A DNA stretch of 64,000 bases, from NCBI RefSeq assembly GCF_029872155.1, contig NZ_JARXLA010000008.1, positions 126,501 through 190,500 of the forward strand, read 5' to 3'. The position numbers and the translations under genes are program-made. This stretch comes from Hyphomicrobium sp. D-2. GTDB lineage: Bacteria; Pseudomonadota; Alphaproteobacteria; Rhizobiales; Hyphomicrobiaceae. Positions 54,767-63,520 of this stretch are shown here, piece by piece (the first letter of the stretch is position 1; every line of letters starts with the position of its first letter). The notes below the pieces were generated by a model. It was not told the origin of the DNA. It saw only the letters and a list, made by a program, of their open reading frames with translations, and made no database searches.

Positions 54767-56443
54767 TTAGAAGAGACCTTCGATCTCGCCGTCAGCATTG
54801 AGACGGATGTTTTCAGCCGAAGGCACGCGCGGCAGACCAGGCATAGTCATGATCTCGCCAGTGATGACGACGACGAACTCGGCGCCAGCAGAAAGACGCA
54901 GCTCGCGGATGCCCACGACGTGATCGGTCGGCGCACCGCGCTTGTTCGGATCGGTCGAGAACGAGTACTGCGTCTTGGCCATGCAGACCGGCAGGTTGCC
55001 GAAGCCACCAGCTTCCAGGTCCTTGAACGCGGTCTCAACCGAAGCATCGCAGGCGATGTCGGATGCGCGATAGATCTGCTGCGCAATCGTCTTCACCTTC
55101 TCACGCAGCGGCATGTCTTCCGGATACAGCGGACGGAACGCAGCCTTGCCTTCGTCGGTCAGCGCAACGATGTGACGGGCAAGATCTTCCGTGCCAGCGC
55201 CGCCATCGGCCCAGTGGGTGCAAACGAACGCGCGGGCGCCCAGTGCTTCGGCGGCCTTCACAACTTCCTGCACCTCGGCATCGGTGTCGGTGATGAAGCG
55301 GTTGATGGCAACTGCGACCGGCACGCCGAACTTGGCCATGTTCTCAAGGTGACGCTTGAGGTTCTCGCAGCCCTTGGCAACAGCGGCCGGATTTTCTTCC
55401 TTCAGGCCATCCTTGCCGACGCCGCCGTGCATCTTCAGCGCACGAACAGTTGCAACCACGACGGCAGCATCCGGCTTCAGGCCAGCCTTGCGACACTTGA
55501 TGTCGAAGAACTTCTCAGCGCCGAGGTCGGCACCGAAGCCTGCTTCGGTCACAACGAAGTCAGCCAACTTCAGCGCGGTCTTGGTGGCGAGCACCGAGTT
55601 ACAGCCGTGCGCGATGTTGGCGAACGGACCGCCATGGATGAACGCCGGGTTGTTCTCCAGCGTCTGCACCAGGTTCGGCATCAGCGCGTCCTTGAGCAGA
55701 ACAGTCATCGCGCCGTCAGCCTTCAGCTCACGGGCGCGGATCGGCGTCTTGTCGCGCGTATAGCCGACGATGATGTTGCCGAGGCGGCGCTCAAGATCCC
55801 TGAGGTCGAGCGCAAGGCACAGGATCGCCATCACTTCGGAAGCGACGGTGATGTCGAAACCATCGGTGCGCGGGAAGCCGTTGGCAACGCCGCCCAGCGA
55901 GTTGGTGATCTGGCGCAGGGCGCGGTCGTTCATATCCAGCACACGACGCCACGCAACGCGGCGCGTGTCGAAGCCAAGGCTGTTGCCCCAGTAGATATGG
56001 TTGTCGATCATCGCCGACAGCAGGTTGTGCGCCGACGTGATGGCATGGAAGTCGCCGGTGAAGTGGAGGTTGATGTCCTCCATCGGCACGACCTGCGCAT
56101 AACCGCCGCCTGCAGCGCCGCCCTTCATGCCGAACGACGGCCCGAGCGAAGGCTCGCGCAGACACATGATCGCCTTCTTGCCGATGCGGTTCAGGCCATC
56201 ACCGAGACCGACAGTGGTCGTGGTTTTGCCCTCACCTGCCGGAGTCGGACTGATCGCCGTCACCAGGATGAGCTTGCCGTCCTTGGCATCCTTCTGCGCG
56301 TCGATGTAATCGAAGCTGACCTTCGCCTTGGTGGTGCCATAGGGAATGAGCGCTTCCGCAGGAATCCCCACTTTCGCGGCCACTTCACCGATTGGCTTCA
56401 TTTTCGCCGCGCGGGCAATTTCAATGTCGGACTTAACGGTCAC
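54767..56443 (-). CDS. fhs: Formate-tetrahydrofolate ligase (558 aa)
   Basis: Also called ftfL: makes 10-formyl-H4F from formate, ATP and H4F, the entry of formate into the serine cycle of methylotrophs. P-loop [80 protein letters not shown] and ending [23 protein letters not shown] start with GGAGG 9 nt upstream. Monocistronic: terminator downstream, 208-nt gap upstream. Codon choice is strongly biased, as expected for a highly expressed C1 enzyme. Confidence 0.96.
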   Translation of the reverse strand: MTVKSDIEIARAAKMKPIGEVAAKVGIPAEALIPYGTTKAKVSFDYIDAQKDAKDGKLILVTAISPTPAGEGKTTTTVGLGDGLNRIGKKAIMCLREPSLGPSFGMKGGAAGGGYAQVVPMEDINLHFTGDFHAITSAHNLLSAMIDNHIYWGNSLGFDTRRVAWRRVLDMNDRALRQITNSLGGVANGFPRTDGFDITVASEVMAILCLALDLRDLERRLGNIIVGYTRDKTPIRARELKADGAMTVLLKDALMPNLVQTLENNPAFIHGGPFANIAHGCNSVLATKTALKLADFVVTEAGFGADLGAEKFFDIKCRKAGLKPDAAVVVATVRALKMHGGVGKDGLKEENPAAVAKGCENLKRHLENMAKFGVPVAVAINRFITDTDAEVQEVVKAAEALGARAFVCTHWADGGAGTEDLARHIVALTDEGKAAFRPLYPEDMPLREKVKTIAQQIYRASDIACDASVETAFKDLEAGGFGNLPVCMAKTQYSFSTDPNKRGAPTDHVVGIRELRLSAGAEFVVVITGEIMTMPGLPRVPSAENIRLNADGEIEGLF

Positions 56444-56651
56444 GGTATCGCTCCTCCCAAAACCACTGCTTTTGGCCCGCCAAGACTGTCAGCCTACGGC
56501 GGGCGTCAATTTCCCGGCGCCGATATTGTCTGTTAAAGAGCCGGACGCAAGTGGGCACTGCCCCTCGCCCCCAATGCCGCACCACGGAAGCAACATTGTT
56601 AATGTTGGCGAAGTTTCGCTCGCCAGATTTGCTGAATGCGTTTCGGCGCAC

Positions 56652-57623
56652 TTATCCGTCATAGCCGGACGCCTTGAGTTGCAGCGCCGAAGCCCGCCGC
56701 GCCTTCATGGCCTCACGGTGGGTGATGTAGACCGCGGCGGCGAAAATCACCGTCGCGCCGACCCAGGTCCAGCCATCGATGACTTCGCCGAAAAAGATGT
56801 ATCCGACCATCGCCGCGAACGGTAAGCGGCTGAAATTAAAGCTCATCGCCAACGATGCATCTGCGACGGCGAAGCCACGCACCAGCGCGACGTGGCCGAG
56901 CAGCGCGAACAGGCCCATCAGCATGAGCAGCAGCCACATTTCGAACGACGGCCAGACCCAGACGAACAGTGCAGGCACCAGCGAAATCGGCGTCGAAACC
57001 AGGTTGGTGATGAAAACAATCCGGTCGGCATCGTCCGCCGCAGTTAACTGCTTGATGAGCGGGCCGATGAATCCCAGTGTGAGAGCCGATACGAGCGCGA
57101 CGATCTGACCGTAGCCAAAGGCGCTTCCGCCCGGCCGCAGCATGATCATCGCCCCGGCAAAGCCGACCAAGATCGCAGCCCAGCGATGAATGCCGACCCG
57201 CTCGCCCAGCAGAAAAATCGCGCACAGCGCGCCGAAAATCGGCGCCAGAAAGCCAATTGCAGTCACCTCGGCCACCGGCAAAACCGCCAGCGCCTGAAAA
57301 TAGGTGAGCATCGAGATAAAGCTGAGCGCGACGCGAAAGCCGTAAAGGCCGGGCTGGCTTGTCCTAACGAGCGACAAACCGCGCCAGGCAAGCAGCGGCA
57401 GCATCCACACAACACAGAAAAAGTTGCGAAAAAACATGATCTGCAGCGGGTCCATGCCCGCCATGGTCGCGCCACGCACCACGGCCGCGATGCCGACCAG
57501 CATGGCCATGGAAGCCGTGATGAGGATCAGCGCTGCCAGCGGATGGTCACCACCGCCGGCCTTGCCGCTCGTCCTCAATGCATCTGCTAAAACGCGGAGC
57601 TTGCCGCGCGAATTGGGGGACAC
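56652..57623 (-). CDS. EamA/DMT-family membrane transporter (323 aa)
   Basis: Ten predicted spans in two EamA halves (about 33-165 and 175-305): MFFRNFFCVVWMLPLLAWRG, LAVLPVAEVTAIGFLAPIFG, FLLGERVGIHRWAAILVGFA, GAMIMLRPGGSAFGYG, MLMGLFALLGHVALVRGFAV, and FFGEVIDGWTWVGATVIFAA. Substrate cannot be told from sequence (metabolite exporter family). GTG start 57623 with GGGAG 5 nt upstream. Confidence 0.88.
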   Translation of the reverse strand: MSPNSRGKLRVLADALRTSGKAGGGDHPLAALILITASMAMLVGIAAVVRGATMAGMDPLQIMFFRNFFCVVWMLPLLAWRGLSLVRTSQPGLYGFRVALSFISMLTYFQALAVLPVAEVTAIGFLAPIFGALCAIFLLGERVGIHRWAAILVGFAGAMIMLRPGGSAFGYGQIVALVSALTLGFIGPLIKQLTAADDADRIVFITNLVSTPISLVPALFVWVWPSFEMWLLLMLMGLFALLGHVALVRGFAVADASLAMSFNFSRLPFAAMVGYIFFGEVIDGWTWVGATVIFAAAVYITHREAMKARRASALQLKASGYDG

Positions 57624-57786
57624 CTGCGCTCCCGATCAAAAACGGCACTGGTGGGAATTTCGGCCGCGCATCGCCTGCGCCTGTTGCGCCACAGCGCAGA
57701 CATGCACCAGCTAACACCCTATCGCATCCTGACAAATTGCCCCGTGCGAAGCATGTTATTAGAGTGCGGTGAACAGGAGTGAAGCC

Positions 57787-58743
57787 ATGGGTAAGCATCA
57801 CGGGCACTCGCACGGCCACGCTGGCGAGCACGGCCACAACCACGACCTTGCGCCGGAAGATGGCTCCCGCAACGAGCGCCGGCTGCTGTTCGCGGCTGCG
57901 CTGACAACGTGCACCATGCTCGCCGAAGTCATCGGCGGCGTTATTTCAGGCTCGCTCGCGCTGCTGGCTGACGCAGGTCATATGCTGACCGATTCAGCGG
58001 CGCTTATTCTGGCGTGGATGGCCATGCGCTTTGCGCGCCGACCCGCCGACTGGAAGCGCACCTTCGGATTCGGGCGCTTTGAAGTGCTGGCCGCGTTCAG
58101 CAACGGGCTGGCGCTGTTCTTCATTTCGGCGATGATTTTTTACGAAGCGCTGCACCGCATGTATGAGCCGGTGGAGGTGCTTGGCATGCCGATGCTGATC
58201 ATCGCCGGCATCGGACTCGCGGTTAACGCCATCACGTTTCTGGTGCTGCACCAAGGCGGCGGAGCCAACCTGAACGTGCGGGCAGCGCTGTTGCACGTCA
58301 TTTCGGACCTGCTGGGCTCGGTCGCCGCGATCCTGGCCGCCATCATCATTCTCTATACGGGCTGGACGCCGATCGATCCCATTCTGTCGGTGGTCATCAC
58401 GCTGCTCATTGTCCGCAGCGCGTGGCTGATTACCAAGGAATCCGGCCACATTCTGCTGCAAGGCGCCCCGGACAGCATCGACGTGCGCGAAGTCAGCCAG
58501 GATCTTGTCGCCAACGTCCCGAACGTGCAGTCCGTTCACCATGTTCACGCATGGTCGCTGAGCGAAAACCGCCATGTGATGACGCTGCATGCGCTGACCT
58601 GTGCTAGCGTACCACCAGAGCAGATTTCAGCGGCAATCCGTGAGCGCCTCAAACAGGCCTTCGGGGTTGTTCATGCTACCATCGAGATTGAGCACAGCGA
58701 TTGCGCCGATGTCGTCGGAGCCAAAAGCTGCGCCAAAGTGTAG
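57787..58743 (+). CDS. Cation diffusion facilitator, zinc/cobalt exporter (318 aa)
   Basis: CzcD/ZitB-like CDF protein. His-rich cytoplasmic N-terminus (eight His in the first 20 residues), six spans, with metal site SLALLADAGHMLTDSAALIL (HxxxD) in span 2 and RAALLHVISDLLGSVAAILA in span 5. The C-terminal cytoplasmic domain has QSVHHVHAWSLSENRHVMTL. Exports divalent zinc/cobalt/cadmium in exchange for protons. Start ATG 57787 has AGGAG 8 nt upstream. Confidence 0.93.
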   Translation: MGKHHGHSHGHAGEHGHNHDLAPEDGSRNERRLLFAAALTTCTMLAEVIGGVISGSLALLADAGHMLTDSAALILAWMAMRFARRPADWKRTFGFGRFEVLAAFSNGLALFFISAMIFYEALHRMYEPVEVLGMPMLIIAGIGLAVNAITFLVLHQGGGANLNVRAALLHVISDLLGSVAAILAAIIILYTGWTPIDPILSVVITLLIVRSAWLITKESGHILLQGAPDSIDVREVSQDLVANVPNVQSVHHVHAWSLSENRHVMTLHALTCASVPPEQISAAIRERLKQAFGVVHATIEIEHSDCADVVGAKSCAKV

Positions 58744-58832
58744 TTGCAATGAGTGTGGCGACGACAAGCGGCATAAGAGCGCCGCGCTCTGACGTTGACG
58801 CTTTTATTTATGTTCCCTGCTAACAAGGCCCC

Positions 58833-59483
58833 ATGCCTAACTCGGTTGCGCAATCAAAAAAGGGACCGCCGCGTCCCACGGTCATGATCGCCGACAAAAG
58901 TCCGGTCGTGCGCTCGGGGCTGCGCGATTTTATTGCGCGCGACGGGCGCTTCGAGGTGTTGGGCGTGCACCCCAATGGCGGCGATTTCATCGAAGCCGTT
59001 GAAGCGCAGCCGGCGGACATTGGCGTCATCGGTTGGTCGCTTACCGATATGACCGGCGGCGAAGTGCTGTCGGCTTTGAAGCGGCGCCACATCACCACCC
59101 GGCTCATCATCTACACCGGCGAACCCGGCAAGGATGTTCTGCGTCAGGCGGTGCGCCTGGGCGCCTGGGGTTTCATCTCCAAAAGCGACGAACCGGAAAT
59201 GGTTGTTGATACGATCACTGCGGTTTCGCGCGGTCGCATGTCGTTGCCGTATGTCGATTTGCAGGCGCTAACAAGTGATCCGTTCGGAGAACTTACCTCG
59301 CGCGAACGCGAGCTTTTGACGGCGCTCGCCAACGGCTGGACCAATCTGCAGATTGCATCGCGCATCGGCATTTCGCGCAATACCGTCAAATATCACTTGA
59401 AGAATTTGTACGACAAACTCGGCGTTTCAAATCGCGCCATGGCGGTTGCGCTGTACATGCAGACAACGCTGGATCAGCGCTAA
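58833..59483 (+). CDS. LuxR/NarL-type response regulator with a degenerate receiver (216 aa)
   Basis: Receiver-like domain (about 16-135) followed by a LuxR helix-turn-helix (about 154-205: LTSRERELLTALANGWTNLQ, IASRIGISRNTVKYHLKNLY). The receiver keeps the Thr (IYTGEPGKD) and Lys (WGFISKSDEP) positions but the phospho-acceptor region reads ADIGVIGWSLTDMTGG, with Gly67/Trp68 where Asp is expected, and the acidic pair is Asp21-Lys22. It is thus probably not controlled by ordinary phosphorylation. It is the nearest regulator upstream of mcl-mtkAB-ppc, on the same strand. No partner kinase gene is adjacent. Confidence 0.85.
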   Translation: MPNSVAQSKKGPPRPTVMIADKSPVVRSGLRDFIARDGRFEVLGVHPNGGDFIEAVEAQPADIGVIGWSLTDMTGGEVLSALKRRHITTRLIIYTGEPGKDVLRQAVRLGAWGFISKSDEPEMVVDTITAVSRGRMSLPYVDLQALTSDPFGELTSRERELLTALANGWTNLQIASRIGISRNTVKYHLKNLYDKLGVSNRAMAVALYMQTTLDQR

Positions 59484-60319
59484 ATCACCCTTATTTTTCA
59501 CTCGAAATGACGCACTGCACAATGTCTGCGTGCGTATTTGCGCATTGCGCGCCGTAAACTCTTCGATAAGGTTTTGCTCCGTTGGGCACGCAAACGGACG
59601 GCGCACGTCGCAAGCATCAGCTTTGCAAATTGCGCTCTGTGCATCGGGTAGTAACGCCTACCCTCATGCACGATACGTTAGCTACCCGACAGCGCATTGC
59701 AGCTGCCCGATAGGGTGTTGCGCGCGCTTGTGGGCAACGGGATGCTTTCGGTCAATCGCCAATTAGATGGCTATCGGCCTCGTTCTTTTGCAAACAGCAA
59801 CGGGCCATGCTTGGCGCACGAGGGGCTTTGTAACGGCAGTTGGGGGCAGCGCTTCGGCGCGACTTTCAAATTCAGCAGCCGTCGCATTGCACTGGAAGGC
59901 GCACGGTTATGACCTGCAAGATCGGCAACGATCATAAGAAACGGCACGCCCCGGGGAAACGTTGATGCGCGCAACGACGATTTCGCATTCTTTGGCTTTG
60001 ACGCGTGTGCATTCAGCACACCGCGCAGCTCGCGGATTCGTTTCTGCAGACGCCAATTTCCTGCGCGAGTTTTCTATTGCTGTTTCGGCGCGCGCGACCG
60101 CGCATGCGCTTCACCGAATTCCATCAATCTCATCGTCGACGACGCGCAGCATGCGCCGACCGACGCCGAGGTTGGCCAGTTGAGTTTCACCCGGAGCAGC
60201 GGTCGTTTTTTTCGCTGTTCCAGCACTTTCCCGCAGCGCGGTTTGCCCAAAGCAAGAAAGCCAAAGTCAAACCGCACATCATCAACCGAAAAGCCATCAC
60301 ACAGGAGGATAACCCTAAG
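59484..60319. other. Long non-coding region upstream of mcl
   Basis: 836 nt without a credible gene; a frame that is open into mcl from 60005 has no conserved content. Contains the GGGTAG/CTACCC repeat cluster at 59644-59716 and a good ribosome-binding site AGGAGG (60303-60308) before mcl. Its length is notable for the leader of a highly expressed operon. Confidence 0.5.
59644..59716. promoter_or_regulatory. Cluster of GGGTAG/CTACCC inverted repeats, possible operator
   Basis: GGGTAG (59646-59651), six nt, CTACCC (59658-59663) form a perfect inverted repeat. TCGGGTAG (59644-59651) also matches CTACCCGA (59682-59689) exactly. A further GCCCGATAGGGTG lies at 59705-59717. Three to four related half-sites in 75 nt suggest binding of a regulator; which one is unknown. 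Confidence 0.45.
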
Positions 60320-61273
60320 ATGAGCTTCACTCTCTATCCGCTTCGCAAGTCCCGTCTGCAGCGCTCGGAGCTCGCAGTTCCCGGCTCCAACCCGACGATG
60401 ATCGAAAAGGCCCTCACCAGCGCCGCCGACTACGTCTTCCTTGACTGCGAAGATGCCGTTGCACCGCCGGACAAGGAGCAGGCCCGCAAGAACATCATTC
60501 AGGCCCTGAACGACCTTGACTGGCGCGGCGCCGGCAAGACGGTTTCGGTCCGCATCAACGGTCTCGACACGCACTATTGCTATCGCGACGTCGTCGACAT
60601 CGTCGAGCAGGCCGGTTCGAAGCTCGACACCATCCTCATTCCGAAGGTTGGCGTTCCTGCGGTCGTCTATGCCATCGAGTCATTCGTCAGCCAGATCGAA
60701 GAAGCCAAGGGCCTCACCAACAAGATCGGCACCGAAGCGCTCATCGAGACCCCGCTCGGCATGGCCAACGTTGAAGCCATCGCCGCTGCTCCGAGCCGCC
60801 TTGAAGCGATGCACTTCGGCGTTGCCGACTATGCAGCCTTCAACAAGGCCCGCACAGTTGTCATCGGCGGTCTGAACCCTGACTATCCGGGTGACCAGTG
60901 GCACTTCGCCCTGTCGCGCATGACGGTTGCCTGCCGCGCCTATGGCCTGCGTCCGATCGATGGTCCGTTCGGTGATTTCTCCGATCCGGCCGGTTACACT
61001 GCCGGTGCAAAGCGCGCCGCAGCTCTCGGTATCGAAGGCAAGTGGGCAATCCATCCTTCGCAGATCGAGCTGGCCAACGAAGTGTTCTCGCCGACGGCTC
61101 AGGAAGTTTCGCGCGCCGAGCGTATCATTGAAGCCCTCAAGGAAGCCGAGGCCCAGGGTAAGGGCGCTGCTTCTCTCGATGGCAAGATGATCGACGCTGC
61201 GTCGGAGAAGATGGCTCGCAACCTGATCGCCACCGCAGCTGCCATCAAGGCCGGTGCGGCAGCTCGCAGCTGA
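60320..61273 (+). CDS. mcl: L-malyl-CoA / beta-methylmalyl-CoA lyase (317 aa)
   Basis: Cleaves malyl-CoA to acetyl-CoA and glyoxylate in the serine cycle. CitE-like TIM barrel: RKSRLQRSELAVPGSNPTMI, YVFLDCEDAVAPPDKEQARK (metal-binding acidic residues), ILIPKVGVPAVVYAIESF, EALIETPLGMANVEAIAAAP and AIHPSQIELANEVFSPTAQE. Start ATG 60320 with AGGAGG 11 nt upstream. First gene of mcl-mtkA-mtkB-ppc; in Methylobacterium extorquens mcl is instead last (mtkA-mtkB-ppc-mcl). Confidence 0.95.
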   Translation: MSFTLYPLRKSRLQRSELAVPGSNPTMIEKALTSAADYVFLDCEDAVAPPDKEQARKNIIQALNDLDWRGAGKTVSVRINGLDTHYCYRDVVDIVEQAGSKLDTILIPKVGVPAVVYAIESFVSQIEEAKGLTNKIGTEALIETPLGMANVEAIAAAPSRLEAMHFGVADYAAFNKARTVVIGGLNPDYPGDQWHFALSRMTVACRAYGLRPIDGPFGDFSDPAGYTAGAKRAAALGIEGKWAIHPSQIELANEVFSPTAQEVSRAERIIEALKEAEAQGKGAASLDGKMIDAASEKMARNLIATAAAIKAGAAARS

Positions 61274-61310
61274 CGCTATAAACCTCTCTATTTGACCTAG
61301 GGAAAATCAG

Positions 61311-62487
61311 ATGGATATCCACGAGTATCAGGCCAAGGAACTTCTCTCGAAGTTCGGCGTGCCGATCCCTCGGGGCGGCCTCGCGTATAGCCCTGAACAG
61401 GCGACCTACCGCGCTACTGGAAATCGGTGGAAGCAAGTGGGTAGTGAAGGCGCAGATCCACTCTGGTGCCCGCGGCAAAGCCGGCGGCATCAAGGTCTGC
61501 TCGAACGATACTGAAATCGAACGGGCAGCCGAAGCGTTGCCCGGCAAGAAACTCGCGACACACCAGACAGGCCCTGCGGGCAAGCTGGTGTCTCGCCTCT
61601 ACATTGAAGAAGCCACTGACATCGCCGAGGAGATTTACCTGGCGTTTGTCCTGGACCGCTCGATCGAGCGCATCATGGTGGTTGCTTCGGCTGCCGGCGG
61701 CATGGAGATCGAAGAGATCTCCGCCAAGCAGCCGGACACCATCATCCGCGTCTCGGTTGATCCGGCCGTCGGCATGCAGCAGTTCCAGGCGCGCGAAGTC
61801 GCGTACGGGCTGGGCGTCGACCCTGAGATCATCAACAAGCTGGTGCCGACCATCATGGCCTGCTACCGCGCTTGCCGTGATCTCGACGCCACGATGGTTG
61901 AAATCAACCCGCTGGTTGTCACCAAGGACAAGCAGCTGCTGGCGCTCGATGCCAAGATGAGCTTCGACGACAACGCTCTTTCCCGCCGTCCGCACATCGC
62001 GGAGCTGCGCGACAAGAGCCAGGAAGATCCGCGCGAGACCTACGCATCCGACCGCGGTCTGGCCTACGTCGGTCTCGACGGCGACATCGGCTGCGTTGTC
62101 AACGGCGCTGGCCTCGCAATGGCCACGCTGGACATGATCAAGCTGGCTGGCGGCGAGCCCGCAAACTTCCTCGACATCGGCGGCGGTGCTTCTCCGGAGC
62201 GCGTGGCCAAGTCGTTCAAGGCGGTGCTGAAGGACAAGAACGTCAAAGCCCTGCTGCTGAACGTGTTCGCCGGCATCAACCGCTGCGACTGGGTTGCGAA
62301 GGGTGTCGTTGACGCCGTCAACGACCTCGACATCAAGCTGCCCGTGGTTGTCCGTCTTGCCGGCACCAACGTCGAGGAAGGCCGTCGCATCCTTGACGAG
62401 AGCGGACTGACAGTCATTACCGCCGAGACGCTGGCAGAGGCGGCCCAGAAGGCTGTCGCCGCTGCCAAGCCCGGCGCGACCCAGTGA
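61311..62487 (+). pseudogene. mtkA: Malate-CoA ligase subunit beta (malate thiokinase), frameshifted as read
   Basis: SucC-like ATP-grasp subunit that with MtkB activates malate to malyl-CoA. The start [20 protein letters not shown] (ATG 61311) reads to [11 protein letters not shown], then one extra base near 61405-61415 (ACTGGAAATC) shifts the frame; the body continues [20 protein letters not shown] through [40 protein letters not shown] and [19 protein letters not shown]. The span is 1,177 nt, one more than 392 codons, close to the usual 390 aa. An internal ATG-like restart would lose the N-terminus. Most likely a sequencing error, since MtkA is required for the serine cycle. Confidence 0.9.
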
Positions 62488-62500
62488 GGAGGATCAGCTA

Positions 62501-63400
62501 ATGGCTATTTTCATTAATGAGAATACCCCGGTCCTCATCCAGGGTTTCACCGGGCGCATCGGAACCTTTCACGCGCAGGAAATGATCGACTACGGCACAA
62601 ATGTCGTAGGCGGCGTTACGCCCGGCAAAGGTGGCTCCACGCACCTTGGCCGCCCCGTGTTCAACACCGTTAAAGGCGCGGTGCAGGAAACCGGCGCGGA
62701 AGCATCCATCGTGTTCGTGCCGCCGCCATTCGCTGCCGACGCGATCATGGAAGCGGCCGATGCAGGCATCAAATACTGCGTCTGCATCACCGATGGCATC
62801 CCGGCTCAGGACATGATCCGGGTGAAGCGCTACATGCGCCGCTACAAGAAAGAGGGCCGCATGGTTCTCACTGGCCCCAACTGCGCCGGCACCATCTCGC
62901 CGGGCAAGGCCATGCTGGGCATCATGCCAGGGCACATCTATCTGCACGGCCGCGTTGGCATCATCGGACGCTCGGGCACGCTCGGTTATGAAGCTGCTGC
63001 CCAGCTCAAGGCTCTTGGCATCGGCGTCTCCACTTCCGTCGGCATCGGCGGCGACCCGATCAACGGTTCCTCGTTCCGCGATATTCTTGAGCATTTCGAG
63101 AGTGACCCGGAAACCGACGCCGTGCTGATGATCGGTGAGATCGGTGGTCCGCAGGAAGCTGAAGGCGGCCAGTACGCGCGCGACCACATGACGAAGCCGG
63201 TCATCGCCTACATCGCCGGCCTTTCCGCGCCCAAGGGACGCAAGATGGGCCACGCCGGTGCAATTATCTCGGCATTTGGCGAGTCTGCGCCGGAGAAGGT
63301 TGAGATCCTGAAGGGCTGCGGCGTCACCATTGCTCCAACTCCTTCGGAGATGGGGGCAACCGTCGCCAAAGTTCTAAACTCTTTCAATAAAGTAGCGTAA
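62501..63400 (+). CDS. mtkB: Malate-CoA ligase subunit alpha (299 aa)
   Basis: SucD-like subunit binding CoA and carrying the phosphohistidine. MAIFINENTPVLIQGFTGRI, GGVTPGKGGSTHLGRPVFNT, GPNCAGTISPGKAMLGIMPG, GRSGTLGYEAAAQLKALGIG, and active-site His in KMGHAGAIISAFGESAPEK. Starts 13 nt after the mtkA stop, with GAGGA upstream. Works with MtkA to feed malyl-CoA to Mcl. Confidence 0.95.
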   Translation: MAIFINENTPVLIQGFTGRIGTFHAQEMIDYGTNVVGGVTPGKGGSTHLGRPVFNTVKGAVQETGAEASIVFVPPPFAADAIMEAADAGIKYCVCITDGIPAQDMIRVKRYMRRYKKEGRMVLTGPNCAGTISPGKAMLGIMPGHIYLHGRVGIIGRSGTLGYEAAAQLKALGIGVSTSVGIGGDPINGSSFRDILEHFESDPETDAVLMIGEIGGPQEAEGGQYARDHMTKPVIAYIAGLSAPKGRKMGHAGAIISAFGESAPEKVEILKGCGVTIAPTPSEMGATVAKVLNSFNKVA

Positions 63401-63407
63401 GAGCTTC

Positions 63408-63435
63408 GGGCTCGTCTCCTGCAAGGGACGAGCCC
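63408..63435 (+). repeat. Hairpin between mtkB and ppc
   Basis: GGGCTCGTC (63408-63416) pairs perfectly with GACGAGCCC (63427-63435), 10-nt loop. No T-run follows (AATCATCCCC), so it is unlikely to be a full terminator; it may stabilise the mcl-mtkAB message or reduce ppc expression. Confidence 0.6.
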
Positions 63436-63520
63436 AATCATCCCCTCCGGCGACCCCGAATTCTTCACGGACGGGCGTTCCGCCGCGTTGGCGGCCTTGC
63501 GCGATAACGTGGAGAACAGA

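Noticed and set aside
54719-56536. About 605-codon open frame antisense to fhs
   Set aside because: Mirror of a strongly codon-biased gene; no protein-like features.
60005-60319. N-terminal extension of mcl
   Set aside because: Arg-rich unconserved sequence; a good ribosome-binding site precedes ATG 60320.
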